A model generated the notes under the pieces. That model ran no database searches, had not been told where the DNA came from, and saw nothing but the letters and a program-made list of their open reading frames with translations. Source: Bacteroidales bacterium UBA3816 (GTDB taxonomy: Bacteria; Bacteroidota; Bacteroidia; Bacteroidales; P3). Taken from it: DNA of 11,616 nt. Position numbers and translations under genes: made by a program. The stretch's first letter is position 1. Every line of letters begins with the position of its first letter. Location of the stretch: contig DFDY01000073.1 of the NCBI GenBank assembly GCA_002368955.1, positions 1 to 11,616 of the forward strand, given 5' to 3'. Shown piece after piece: positions 6,429 through 11,616 of this stretch.

Positions 6429-7129
6429 GGCGTATGAGCCGCAATCCATCCGGGCCCTGCCGAAGCGCACGCCCCTTGCACGATAATCTCCTCTACGCGC
6501 TCCGCAGGAGCTTGTACCCACGAAGGCGCGTCGCAGCGTGTCGGCCTGCCCGAGCTTGACGTTGGCGTTGCCGTCGCGCCCCTCGATGTAGAACGGAAGC
6601 CCGTCCACCTGGGCGATGCCGGGGAAGTACCCGAAGACCTTCTTGTACGAGTACTTGGAATCGTACTTCTCGGTGGGGATGAACTGGTTGTCGTAGTCGA
6701 AGGTGTGAATAGTTGCCTCATCTATCTGCCCGCATTCCTGCATCCCGTCCAAGAGGAGCCCGCTGAGGCCGGCATTGATGCTGAATTTGTAGCGGTTTCC
6801 CTCTCCGGACTCCACTAAAGTGTCTTCCTCAGTCTTGTCCGACAGCGTTTTCAGTATCGTGTCGGGGCTGCACAGCCTGTATCCCTGCGATTTTTCGGAG
6901 AACTGGGCCGAAAGTCTCTTCGCATTCTCTATCCTGGACCCTCCGGTCATGTATATTGTCATCATGGACTCGAAAATTTCCGAATAGCTGTATTTCGCCA
7001 AATCACCCCTGACACCCAATGTGTTATCTATGACTTTGGTAAGTCCAGATTTGCGGAAATGGTCGATGCAGAAAAAAATCCGCCGAAATTGTATACTGAA
7101 TCGTTTTTTATTTGTATCTTTGCACCCAA
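6429..7129 (-). pseudogene. IS1380-family transposase remnant (start lost, frameshifted, C-terminus missing)
   Basis: The minus strand reads first AKIQIKNDSVYNFGG (7123 to about 7079) and then, in another frame, FFCIDHFRKSGLTKVIDNTL...GVRGDLAKYSYSE, DYDNQFIPTEKYDSKYSYKK, FGYFPGIAQVDGLPFYIEGR, DGNANVKLGQADTLRRAF and RMDCGSYA. These are landmarks of Bacteroidales IS1380-type DDE transposases, which are about 430 aa. The frame change falls at a seven-T run (7072-7078); one extra T would restore GGFFFCIDHF. No ATG precedes AKIQIK, where relatives start MAKIQIK. Similarity stops after SYA at 6429 and the remaining half, including later catalytic residues, is absent. The 6324-6428 tail of the open frame is not transposase. 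The element is therefore immobile unless helped in trans. Some sequence between DTLRRAF and RMDCGSYA also looks scrambled. Confidence 0.8.
7115..7122 (+). promoter_or_regulatory. Possible outward promoter in the IS1380 remnant (TATCTTTG)
   Basis: TATCTTTG matches the Bacteroidetes -7 consensus TAnnTTTG and reads out of the IS remnant toward the toxin/immunity array. A TTG at 7089-7091 lies 23 bp upstream, a poor but possible -33 element. Insertion sequences, including IS1380-family members, are known to activate Bacteroides genes through outward promoters. The leader to the first gene at 7269 would be about 140 nt. Activity is inferred. Confidence 0.35.
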
Positions 7130-7134
7130 AATTG

Positions 7135-7155
7135 TGTATTGGTTAATGCAATACA
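7135..7155. repeat. 7-bp inverted repeat tgtattg / caataca near IS end
   Basis: Perfect arms at 7135-7141 and 7149-7155 with a 7-bp spacer (gttaatg), just outside the start of the transposase remnant. It could be part of the IS terminal region or a small operator. Nothing in the window allows a choice. Confidence 0.4.
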
Positions 7156-7180
7156 AAAGTACACAAAATTATGGAAACAG

Positions 7181-7218
7181 GCGACAGATTGCCTGAAAAG
7201 TTTTCAATAATCTGTCGC
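7181..7218. repeat. 38-bp hairpin gcgacagatt...aatctgtcgc
   Basis: Perfect 10-bp arms (7181-7190 and 7209-7218) enclose a second perfect 6-bp inverted repeat, tgaaaa/ttttca (7194-7199, 7201-7206). This gives a long, almost continuous stem. The plus-strand continuation is tcattttatt, only weakly T-rich. It lies between the possible outward promoter and the first array gene, so in RNA it could act as an attenuator. It may equally be a palindromic IS end. Confidence 0.6.
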
Positions 7219-7268
7219 TCATTTTATTAACACCGCGTTTGCGGAATTAAGGTAAATGAACAGCTATC

Positions 7269-7655
7269 ATGTATTACAATTCTTCAGAAGAAATTTCAAA
7301 ATTGGTTGACAACTTCTTCTTTCTGCTAGATTTGCAATTTCAACCAGATAAAATCTCATATGGACGGAGAGCCTATCCTTCTTTATCCTTCCTTAAACGG
7401 ATTGGACAAATAAAATGGCTAGAACTTCAAATCATTGGGTCTGATTACGGTACAGAAGATTCTATGCCTCCGTATAGCGTAAATCTATATCAATACTACA
7501 AAATATGCGGAATAGTAATTCATTTTCAATCCCTTAGTATGCCTATAAGTATCACTACTCCTTCGCAAAAATCCGGATATATTGAAACTCTCAGTTCTTT
7601 TATAAAAAATGATAAACACGCTCTTGACTTATTAAGAAATGGGAAACAAAAGTAG
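7269..7655 (+). CDS. Hypothetical protein, probable orphan immunity protein
   Basis: This 128-aa acidic/aromatic-rich soluble protein has no signal peptide or membrane segment and no motif I recognise. It starts at the first ATG of the frame. Size, low GC and position point to an immunity protein of a polymorphic-toxin system: it directly precedes an Rhs core fragment, as an immunity gene does after a tip swap. The toxin it would neutralise should lie immediately upstream, but that place is taken by the IS1380 remnant, so the partner is lost or was never here. Its stop codon TAG (7653-7655) shares its G with a GTG that opens the next frame. The functional call rests on context alone. Confidence 0.6.
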   Translation: MYYNSSEEISKLVDNFFFLLDLQFQPDKISYGRRAYPSLSFLKRIGQIKWLELQIIGSDYGTEDSMPPYSVNLYQYYKICGIVIHFQSLSMPISITTPSQKSGYIETLSSFIKNDKHALDLLRNGKQK

Positions 7656-7975
7656 TGGTTGGAATCTCCACGCTATGTTTAAAGAAACCATGGGGCAACC
7701 GAATGAATGCTTCCGACTGGACTTTGGCGCAGGATGGCACTGGCTTCGCTTTCCGTCGTGGTATTGCAGCACAAAGTCCAAATATGGAGATAACCTTGGT
7801 TGAGGTAAAAAATGGACCATATGCAAATTTTACGCCTAATCAGAAGATTGTATATCCACAAATGATGCTCGATCATGCACCGATAATTCCTATAGGACAA
7901 AATGCAGCAGGAGTTTGGCCACAAATCGGCCAACCGACAATTAATTATGTTTTTATAATAATTAAAATATATTGA
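7655..7975 (+). CDS. Orphan Rhs tip: core fragment fused to truncated REase-like toxin tail
   Basis: This is a 106-residue frame from GTG 7655, or from ATG 7703 as a more natural start. Residues 12-36 (PWGNRMNASDWTLAQDG, FRRG) are an Rhs core-boundary fragment shared with the gene at 8603. From residue 37 the protein switches to IAAQSPNMEITLVEVKNGPY, then TPNQKIVYPQM, IIPIGQNAAGVW and INYVFIIIK. This resembles the end of restriction-endonuclease-fold toxins of polymorphic systems. E50-V-K52 would be the ExK half of the PD-(D/E)xK site. The acidic residue expected a few positions before IAAQSP is absent because the Rhs fragment joins exactly there. The toxin is therefore probably inactive, a displaced tip that lost both the rest of the Rhs core and the toxin N-terminus. 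The stop is 1 bp before the next ATG. Family call is from memory of the motif pattern. Confidence 0.65.
   Translation: MVGISTLCLKKPWGNRMNASDWTLAQDGTGFAFRRGIAAQSPNMEITLVEVKNGPYANFTPNQKIVYPQMMLDHAPIIPIGQNAAGVWPQIGQPTINYVFIIIKIY
7697..7761 (+). repeat. Rhs core-boundary repeat, copy 1 (65 bp)
   Basis: Aligned without gaps to 8621-8685, 60 of 65 positions agree. It encodes NRMNASDWTLAQDG followed by TGFAFRRG, in frame with the toxin tail. It is noticeably more GC-rich than the flanking immunity genes. Such short conserved segments are the homology used when Rhs C-termini are exchanged. Confidence 0.9.
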
Positions 7976-7976
7976 T

Positions 7977-8606
7977 ATGGATGACCCTTTTAGAAAAAAA
8001 GTGCAAAAGGAGCTTGACCAAGAACTGAAAATCTTAGGCTTCAAGAAAAAGGGATATTTTTATTACTGCACAAAAGATAAGGACTCTTCCCTAATAATTC
8101 ATGTTGGTGGAAGGCGTAGCCATGAAAAGGGGAAAGTTATTTTATCTGTGTCTGTTGGTGTAGCCATCCATAGCGTTAATGAATTATACATTAAATTGAC
8201 AGAATGTCAAGTTAATCCCTATGTTTCTATTTATATTCCTATTGTCATAAAAAATATGGGATATATTATGCCCCAAAATAGTTATAAGGAATGGTATTTT
8301 GAAGAAAACTCCTATGTTGAACAAACGTTTGCAGAATTGGTTGAAGCGATAAAGACATATGCATTCCATTATTATGAAGACAGATGCGACATAAGAAAGA
8401 TTGAATATTATGTAAAAGAAACAAATGAAGTTATAACAAAGATAGCACGGGATGAGTACTATCCAATAATACTGTATCTCTCCGACAAAAAAAATGAGGC
8501 AATACGATACGTGACACAAATTAGGGACAGTAAACGATATGAAGGTCCAGACGGAGAATACTATATTAGGTTCACAGAAAATTTCCTACAATTAACCAAG
8601 TTGTGA
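7977..8606 (+). CDS. Probable immunity protein for the REase-like toxin (DUF4304-like pattern)
   Basis: This is a 209-aa soluble protein beginning 1 bp after the toxin-tail stop, the usual position for a cognate immunity protein. The N-terminal half, ELKILGFKKKGYFYYC followed by a strand-rich SSLIIHVGGRRSHEKGK and VILSVSVGVAI, resembles the DUF4304-type proteins (GF-KK-G-yfyr start, then central beta strands) common in toxin loci. The C-terminal half is helical and ends in a weakly basic tail. It is A+T-rich relative to the Rhs fragments on both sides, consistent with acquisition with the toxin. Since the toxin appears truncated, the gene may persist to protect against kin carrying the intact toxin. 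It ends TGA at 8604-8606, overlapping a GTG that opens the next frame. Confidence in the frame is high; confidence in the role is moderate. Confidence 0.7.
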   Translation: MDDPFRKKVQKELDQELKILGFKKKGYFYYCTKDKDSSLIIHVGGRRSHEKGKVILSVSVGVAIHSVNELYIKLTECQVNPYVSIYIPIVIKNMGYIMPQNSYKEWYFEENSYVEQTFAELVEAIKTYAFHYYEDRCDIRKIEYYVKETNEVITKIARDEYYPIILYLSDKKNEAIRYVTQIRDSKRYEGPDGEYYIRFTENFLQLTKL

Positions 8607-9694
8607 TTAGGCTCTTAATGAACCGCATGAGTGCCTCCGACTGGACTTTGGCGCAGGACGGCACTGGCTTCGTTTTCCGTCGTGGCTTCACCGGGCATGA
8701 ACACTACGATCGCTTCGGCATCATCAACATGAACGCCCGCCTCTACGATCCGGTGCTTGGCCGCTTCTTCTCGCCTGACCCACAGGTGCAGAGCCCCTTC
8801 TCCACACAAGGTTTCAACCGATATTCCTATTGTGGAAACAATCCGGTGATGTATTTAGATGAAGATGGTGAGTTCGCATTGTGGCTTGCCATGTTAATAG
8901 GAGCAACGGTCGTCGGAGGAATAAATTTAGGAATTCATATCTCACAGGGCGATGTGAATAATTTCTGGCAAGGTGTTGGATATTTTACGCAAGGTGCTGT
9001 GGCTGGCGCCATAATTGGTGCATCATGGTGGGGTGGCGTAAGTCTGCTTACAAGCGGTTCTGCGTGGGGCAAGGCTTTCTCGGTAGTAAAGGGCGCGGAT
9101 GTACTTTCTACTGGCTTAAGCATGTTTCAAAATCCAGCTAACGCCACCCGTATTTTTCTAGGTAGATACTACTTTGACGAGAATATGGCTCACGGATTCA
9201 GCCAAGCATTTACGCGGTATACATGGGAAGCCTTGCAAACATGGGGTGGATATAATACCACTCAAATCAGAAATCTTGCTGGGAATGTAAGTAGAGTTGA
9301 TTATTTGGGAGGCGCCACCTTCGCCACGAATGAACAATCTTCCCACCATCGGGGTTTTACTATAGGCAACTATGTCAATATGTCAATACACGGAGAAATA
9401 ACCATGCCGTTCAGAGATTGGTGCCTGTATGGAGATCAAATGTATCTGCATGAATACGGTCATACTATTCAGAGCCAGTTGACAGGTTTTGCATATCTTT
9501 TTGCCATAGGGTTGCCGAGTTTAATAAGTTGTAGTAATAGTGCCCATATAGGTAGAGACTCCTACCAAGCGTCAACCCATGACTATTTCTATACCGAAAC
9601 ATGGGCAAATCGCATCGCATCCTGGTATTTTGCAAAATATTATGGATACGAGTGGAATGAGTACAATGGTTATCCTTTTTATGATTACCGATGA
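8603..9694 (+). CDS. Orphan Rhs core C-terminus with metallopeptidase-like toxin tip
   Basis: This 363-aa frame starts at GTG 8603, with ATG 8618 and 8627 as alternatives. Residues 7-28 repeat the core-boundary fragment seen at 7697. Residues 28-60 are the classic Rhs-associated core (GFTGHEHYDRFGIINMNARL, YDPVLGRFFSPDP) and 72-91 the core end (NRYSYCGNNPVMYLDEDGEF). Then come two Gly/Ala-rich hydrophobic stretches (92-113, 131-152), possibly used in translocation. The C-terminal tip holds H283-E284-Y-G-H287, an HExxH zinc-peptidase motif, with E332 in YTETWAN as a plausible third ligand. There is no signal peptide and none of the YD-repeat shell, so it cannot be exported alone. It is a displaced tip awaiting recombination with a full rhs gene. 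GC content falls from the core to the tip. Two candidate immunity genes follow. Confidence 0.8.
   Translation: MIRLLMNRMSASDWTLAQDGTGFVFRRGFTGHEHYDRFGIINMNARLYDPVLGRFFSPDPQVQSPFSTQGFNRYSYCGNNPVMYLDEDGEFALWLAMLIGATVVGGINLGIHISQGDVNNFWQGVGYFTQGAVAGAIIGASWWGGVSLLTSGSAWGKAFSVVKGADVLSTGLSMFQNPANATRIFLGRYYFDENMAHGFSQAFTRYTWEALQTWGGYNTTQIRNLAGNVSRVDYLGGATFATNEQSSHHRGFTIGNYVNMSIHGEITMPFRDWCLYGDQMYLHEYGHTIQSQLTGFAYLFAIGLPSLISCSNSAHIGRDSYQASTHDYFYTETWANRIASWYFAKYYGYEWNEYNGYPFYDYR
8621..8685 (+). repeat. Rhs core-boundary repeat, copy 2 (65 bp)
   Basis: This is the partner of 7697-7761, with five substitutions and no indels, three of them changing the protein (M-S for M-N, F-V for F-A and the silent-to-codon neighbours aside). 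Unlike copy 1, the similarity to Rhs continues on the 3' side into the full core motif. Copy 1 extends slightly further 5' in Rhs-like sequence (PWG before NRM). Confidence 0.85.
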
Positions 9695-9727
9695 ATAATA
9701 TAGCTATTTATAAAACACCATAAACTT

Positions 9728-10276
9728 ATGCAATACATTAAAATCCGATTTTGCATTTTTGCCACTCTCCTATGTTTGCTTTTACAAGGATGTGGCAAGG
9801 GCTGGTTTGGACGAGAAGTAACAGAAATGGCATTTAAAAACAATGCAAATTATCCAATCACTGTGTATTCGGAGCTCATACCACCAATTAACTTCTATGA
9901 CCCTATAGTATATCCAGACACAACTCTTCCGTACCAATTTCCTCTATCGAAAATGCGTGACATACGGCCAGGCTTTTTCTGTATTTACAGTCAAACAGAA
10001 GTCGATATCCCCTCACGATTTGGGAATTTGAATTCAGACACTGTATCCATCTTCGTTTTCTCTACAGACACATTGTCGTTATTAGGATGGGAGGCCGTGA
10101 GGGACGCATATAATATTATACAGCGGTATGACATCAGCCTCAATGAATACATTTCTCTTTACACAAATCTGCCAGCACGCGAATTTCCTTCATTCCCGCC
10201 CACCCCGGAGATGCGGAACATCAAAATGTGGCCGCCATATGGGACATACGATTCTTTAGGCCACCCAAACAATTAA
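9728..10276 (+). CDS. Small lipoprotein, candidate immunity or toxin-associated protein
   Basis: This 182-aa protein has a lipoprotein signal: a short basic start (KIR), the hydrophobic run FCIFATLLCLLL and the lipobox LQG-C22. No run of acidic residues follows the cysteine, so surface export is not suggested; inner or periplasmic leaflet anchoring is more likely. The mature part, FKNNANYPITVYSELIP, DTVSIFVFSTDTLSLLGWE, VRDAYNIIQRYDISLNEY and MRNIKMWPPYG, matches a short lipoprotein family I have seen repeatedly in Bacteroidales without an assigned function. It begins 33 bp after the metallopeptidase tip, on the same strand. It may block the toxin in the periplasm or simply travel with such loci. 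Note that the more usual Bacteroidales ending is also PPYG, so it appears full-length. Confidence 0.7.
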   Translation: MQYIKIRFCIFATLLCLLLQGCGKGWFGREVTEMAFKNNANYPITVYSELIPPINFYDPIVYPDTTLPYQFPLSKMRDIRPGFFCIYSQTEVDIPSRFGNLNSDTVSIFVFSTDTLSLLGWEAVRDAYNIIQRYDISLNEYISLYTNLPAREFPSFPPTPEMRNIKMWPPYGTYDSLGHPNN

Positions 10277-10304
10277 TTCCGCACGAAATAAGAACACTCG
10301 GGCT

Positions 10305-10862
10305 ATGAATGAAGATAAACGATTATTTGAAGTTGCGCTTTGGTCTGAAGATGAATTACTCAAGTTGGAACGGAAAGTCAATCGCATACACGGAAACTAC
10401 CAAAAAGCGCAGTATATAAAAAAAGAGGCATATGAGTTGATGCTTGATGGTGAGGAGCCTCTGCGAAAAAAAGGGGCAGTTTTGATGGAGAAGATGATTA
10501 AGTTATTTCCAGAAGAACATCTCGTCACCATGGCGGGTCATTCTTGTTTGGGGAAATACTATCGTTCTATCGGAGAATATGATGCGGAATTGTTTCATTT
10601 TGAACAGGTGCTTACATACAACAATGCCAGTACCAGTAAATACGACATGCCGGAAATGCAGATTGCCCTCACAATAATCATGCTGGAACATATCGATAAG
10701 TACAATTATGCAAGGAGCGTGTTAGACAAAGTAAATCCAAGGACATTGTTTATCAAGGAACATTTGAAACTATACGAGTTGATGTTGGCTGTATTAAATG
10801 GGAAGGGTTCTCCCAGTGAAGTGAGAGAATACTACCTCCTACAACAATACGTTGGCTTCTAA
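10305..10862 (+). CDS. All-helical (TPR-like) hypothetical protein, candidate immunity protein
   Basis: This 185-aa soluble protein, with no signal peptide, appears entirely helical. Residues 52-105 (EPLRKKGAVLMEKMIKLFP, then GHSCLGKYYRSIGEYDAELF and HFEQVLTY) have TPR-like spacing, followed by a second helical pair at about 115-170. It begins 28 bp after the lipoprotein gene and ends the array. Helical-repeat immunity proteins are known in polymorphic-toxin systems, and a cytoplasmic inhibitor would suit a toxin delivered to the cytoplasm. Either this protein or the lipoprotein could be the cognate immunity factor. I do not recognise the family. Confidence 0.65.
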   Translation: MNEDKRLFEVALWSEDELLKLERKVNRIHGNYQKAQYIKKEAYELMLDGEEPLRKKGAVLMEKMIKLFPEEHLVTMAGHSCLGKYYRSIGEYDAELFHFEQVLTYNNASTSKYDMPEMQIALTIIMLEHIDKYNYARSVLDKVNPRTLFIKEHLKLYELMLAVLNGKGSPSEVREYYLLQQYVGF

Positions 10863-11008
10863 ACCATAGGCGTCCCGCTTTTTATTATTGTTTGTGCTGA
10901 CCTGCTGTACAAGACCAAGGCCAAGGCGGTGAAGAGGTTGCCAACAATCCTTTGCTGAAAGTTGCAGCCGTGGGGCTGGGTACAACCTCACGACTGCGAT
11001 GTCGGTGG
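10863..11008. other. Short stretch without a recognisable gene
   Basis: Between the array and the DUF4248 remnant I see no credible complete gene. The plus strand carries short fragments such as VANNPLLKVAAVGLGTT that look coding-like but have no start or recognisable family. It may be the scar of a deleted gene. A ctttttatt run follows the array stop, but the stem before it has only three pairs, so I do not call a terminator. Confidence 0.4.
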
Positions 11009-11213
11009 TTACGGCTCACCGAGAAATTGAATCAGAATCTGCTGCTGCTTCGGAGAGAAGCGGTGTGCGGTGGTCGTAGCCTGTGGCTTGGAGAGCCGCC
11101 ATCAAGGACGCATTGCGGGTAATCTCCTTGGAGAGGAGTTTGCTGGCCGTTTCGGGCTTAACCTCGGGGAAGTAGGCCATCGCCAACTGGTACTTGAAAA
11201 TGTAACCTGACAT
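11009..11213 (-). pseudogene. DUF4248 family protein, frameshifted near the C-terminus
   Basis: The frame starts at ATG 11213 and reads FKYQLAMAYFPEVKPETASK, LLSKEI and LQATGYDHRTPLLS, the N-terminal pattern of the short Bacteroidales DUF4248 family (around 70 aa, function unknown). The written frame then ends in SEAAADSDSISR-stop at 11016. Shifting by one base at about 11051-11060 gives PKQQQILIQFLGEP-stop (TAA at 11009-11011), which is the family's typical ending. The break lies in a CTCTC run, so loss of one CT pair from CTCTCT explains it. DUF4248 genes often sit near HU-like DNA-binding and amidase genes; neither is seen here. The product is either a variant with a scrambled tail or inactive; a sequencing error is possible. 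Confidence 0.75.
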
Positions 11214-11228
11214 TTTGTTTTGAATTTA

Positions 11229-11249
11229 GGGTTAATAAATCGGGTTAAT
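11229..11249. repeat. Direct repeat gggttaat, 13 bp apart
   Basis: gggttaat occurs at 11229-11236 and 11242-11249, just upstream of the DUF4248 start (11213). Two similarly placed 8-bp sites could be an operator, but such short matches may be chance. The rest of 11214-11375 is A+T-rich and shows no clear TAnnTTTG promoter on either strand. It must contain the left end of the IS5-like element, whose terminal repeat cannot be identified with only one end in view. Confidence 0.3.
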
Positions 11250-11375
11250 TAGTTCATCCTTGAAAATACATTAAATACTTAGCATTCATTATAATAAAAT
11301 CATAATTTCGTCGTTAAAAATGCAAGAAAATTTGAATAATCCACCCAAAACCTTGCAGAAAAACGCACAGAAATC

Positions 11376-11616
11376 ATGATAGGGAAATCACCAAACCGCA
11401 CGACCCCGGAACTCTTCCGCCCGATGCTCACCGACTTCATTGACCGCGGTAACGAACTGGCCCTTTTGGCCGACAACATCGACTGGGAGTACTTCGAGCG
11501 CGAGTTCGCACCGCTGTACTCGAAGAACGGGCGTCCGGCCAAGCCGATACGCCTTATGGTGGGATGCCTGCTGCTGAAGCAGATGTACGGCCTTGGCGAC
11601 GAGACGCTGCCGGCGG
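11376..11616 (+). CDS. IS5-family transposase, N-terminus (runs off the window)
   Basis: Eighty codons are present from ATG 11376 and the frame is open at the right edge. The translation IGKSPNRTTPELFRPMLTDF, then DNIDWEYFEREFAPLYSKNG, RPAKPIRLMVGCLLLKQMYG and LGDET is the conserved N-terminal (DUF772-type) domain of the IS5/IS1182-like transposases of Bacteroidales. The catalytic DDE residues lie further right, outside the window, so integrity cannot be judged. Its GC content is clearly higher than that of the upstream spacer. Codons look normal and uninterrupted. With the IS1380 remnant at the other end, it brackets the toxin array with mobile-element DNA. Confidence 0.88.
   Translation, partial: MIGKSPNRTTPELFRPMLTDFIDRGNELALLADNIDWEYFEREFAPLYSKNGRPAKPIRLMVGCLLLKQMYGLGDETLPA

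Noticed and set aside
6389..6721. Second minus-strand frame of 110 codons across the IS1380 remnant
   Set aside because: Arg/Ser/Thr/Pro-rich shadow of the transposase frame. A local frameshift near 6480-6540 could use part of it, but I cannot show that.
10863..10900. Rho-independent terminator after the array (gcg-tcc-cgc then ttttta)
   Set aside because: The stem has only three base pairs.
1..11616. tRNA or rRNA genes
   Set aside because: No cloverleaf, TTCRA-type T-loop with matching acceptor stem or rRNA segment was noticed on either strand.

Overview
The window reads as a chromosomal piece of a gut-type Bacteroidales bacterium (Bacteroides, Prevotella or Muribaculaceae-like; genus not resolvable). 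The evidence is a Bacteroidetes-style nucleoid-associated protein, an IS1380-family transposase remnant, a DUF4248 gene, promoters matching the Bacteroidetes TTTG / TAnnTTTG pattern, no clear Shine-Dalgarno sequences, and low-complexity A+T-rich spacers. These family calls come from reading the translations, not from database searches.

Left half, minus strand (1-6363). At the left edge is the N-terminal part of a NA37/YejK-type nucleoid-associated protein. To its right is a five-gene operon, read right to left: a HdrC-like 4Fe-4S protein (6017-5397), a second small HdrC-like ferredoxin (5187-4852), a 614-aa fusion of a NarI/DsrM-like membrane cytochrome b domain with a HdrD-like di-CCG iron-sulfur module (4849-3005), a HdrB-like CCG protein (2985-1933), and a short HdrA-like flavoprotein (1936-929). 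Together they look like a heterodisulfide-reductase-related, probably menaquinone-linked, electron-transfer complex of unknown substrate. A good Bacteroidetes promoter lies about 310 bp upstream. The only large gap inside the operon holds 24 exactly phased copies of a 7-bp unit (5241-5408). The stop codons of the first and last hdr-like genes both lie inside low-complexity repeat DNA.

Middle (6429-7129): a decayed IS1380-family transposase. It has lost its start codon, carries a frameshift in a T-run near the N-terminus, and lacks its C-terminal half.

Right half, plus strand (7269-10862): an A+T-rich array of polymorphic-toxin parts. In order it holds an orphan immunity-like gene; a 65-bp Rhs core fragment fused to the C-terminal part of a restriction-endonuclease-like toxin, with its probable immunity gene 1 bp downstream; and a second copy of the same Rhs fragment (60/65 identical) continuing into the Rhs core and a new tip with a HEYGH metallopeptidase motif. 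A lipoprotein and an all-helical protein follow as candidate immunity factors. This is the layout expected of displaced Rhs tips left behind when a main rhs gene swaps its C-terminus. The main rhs gene is not in the window, and the IS1380 remnant sits where it would be expected.

Right edge (10863-11616): a 146-bp stretch without a gene, a frameshifted DUF4248 gene on the minus strand, and the start of an IS5-family transposase running off the window.
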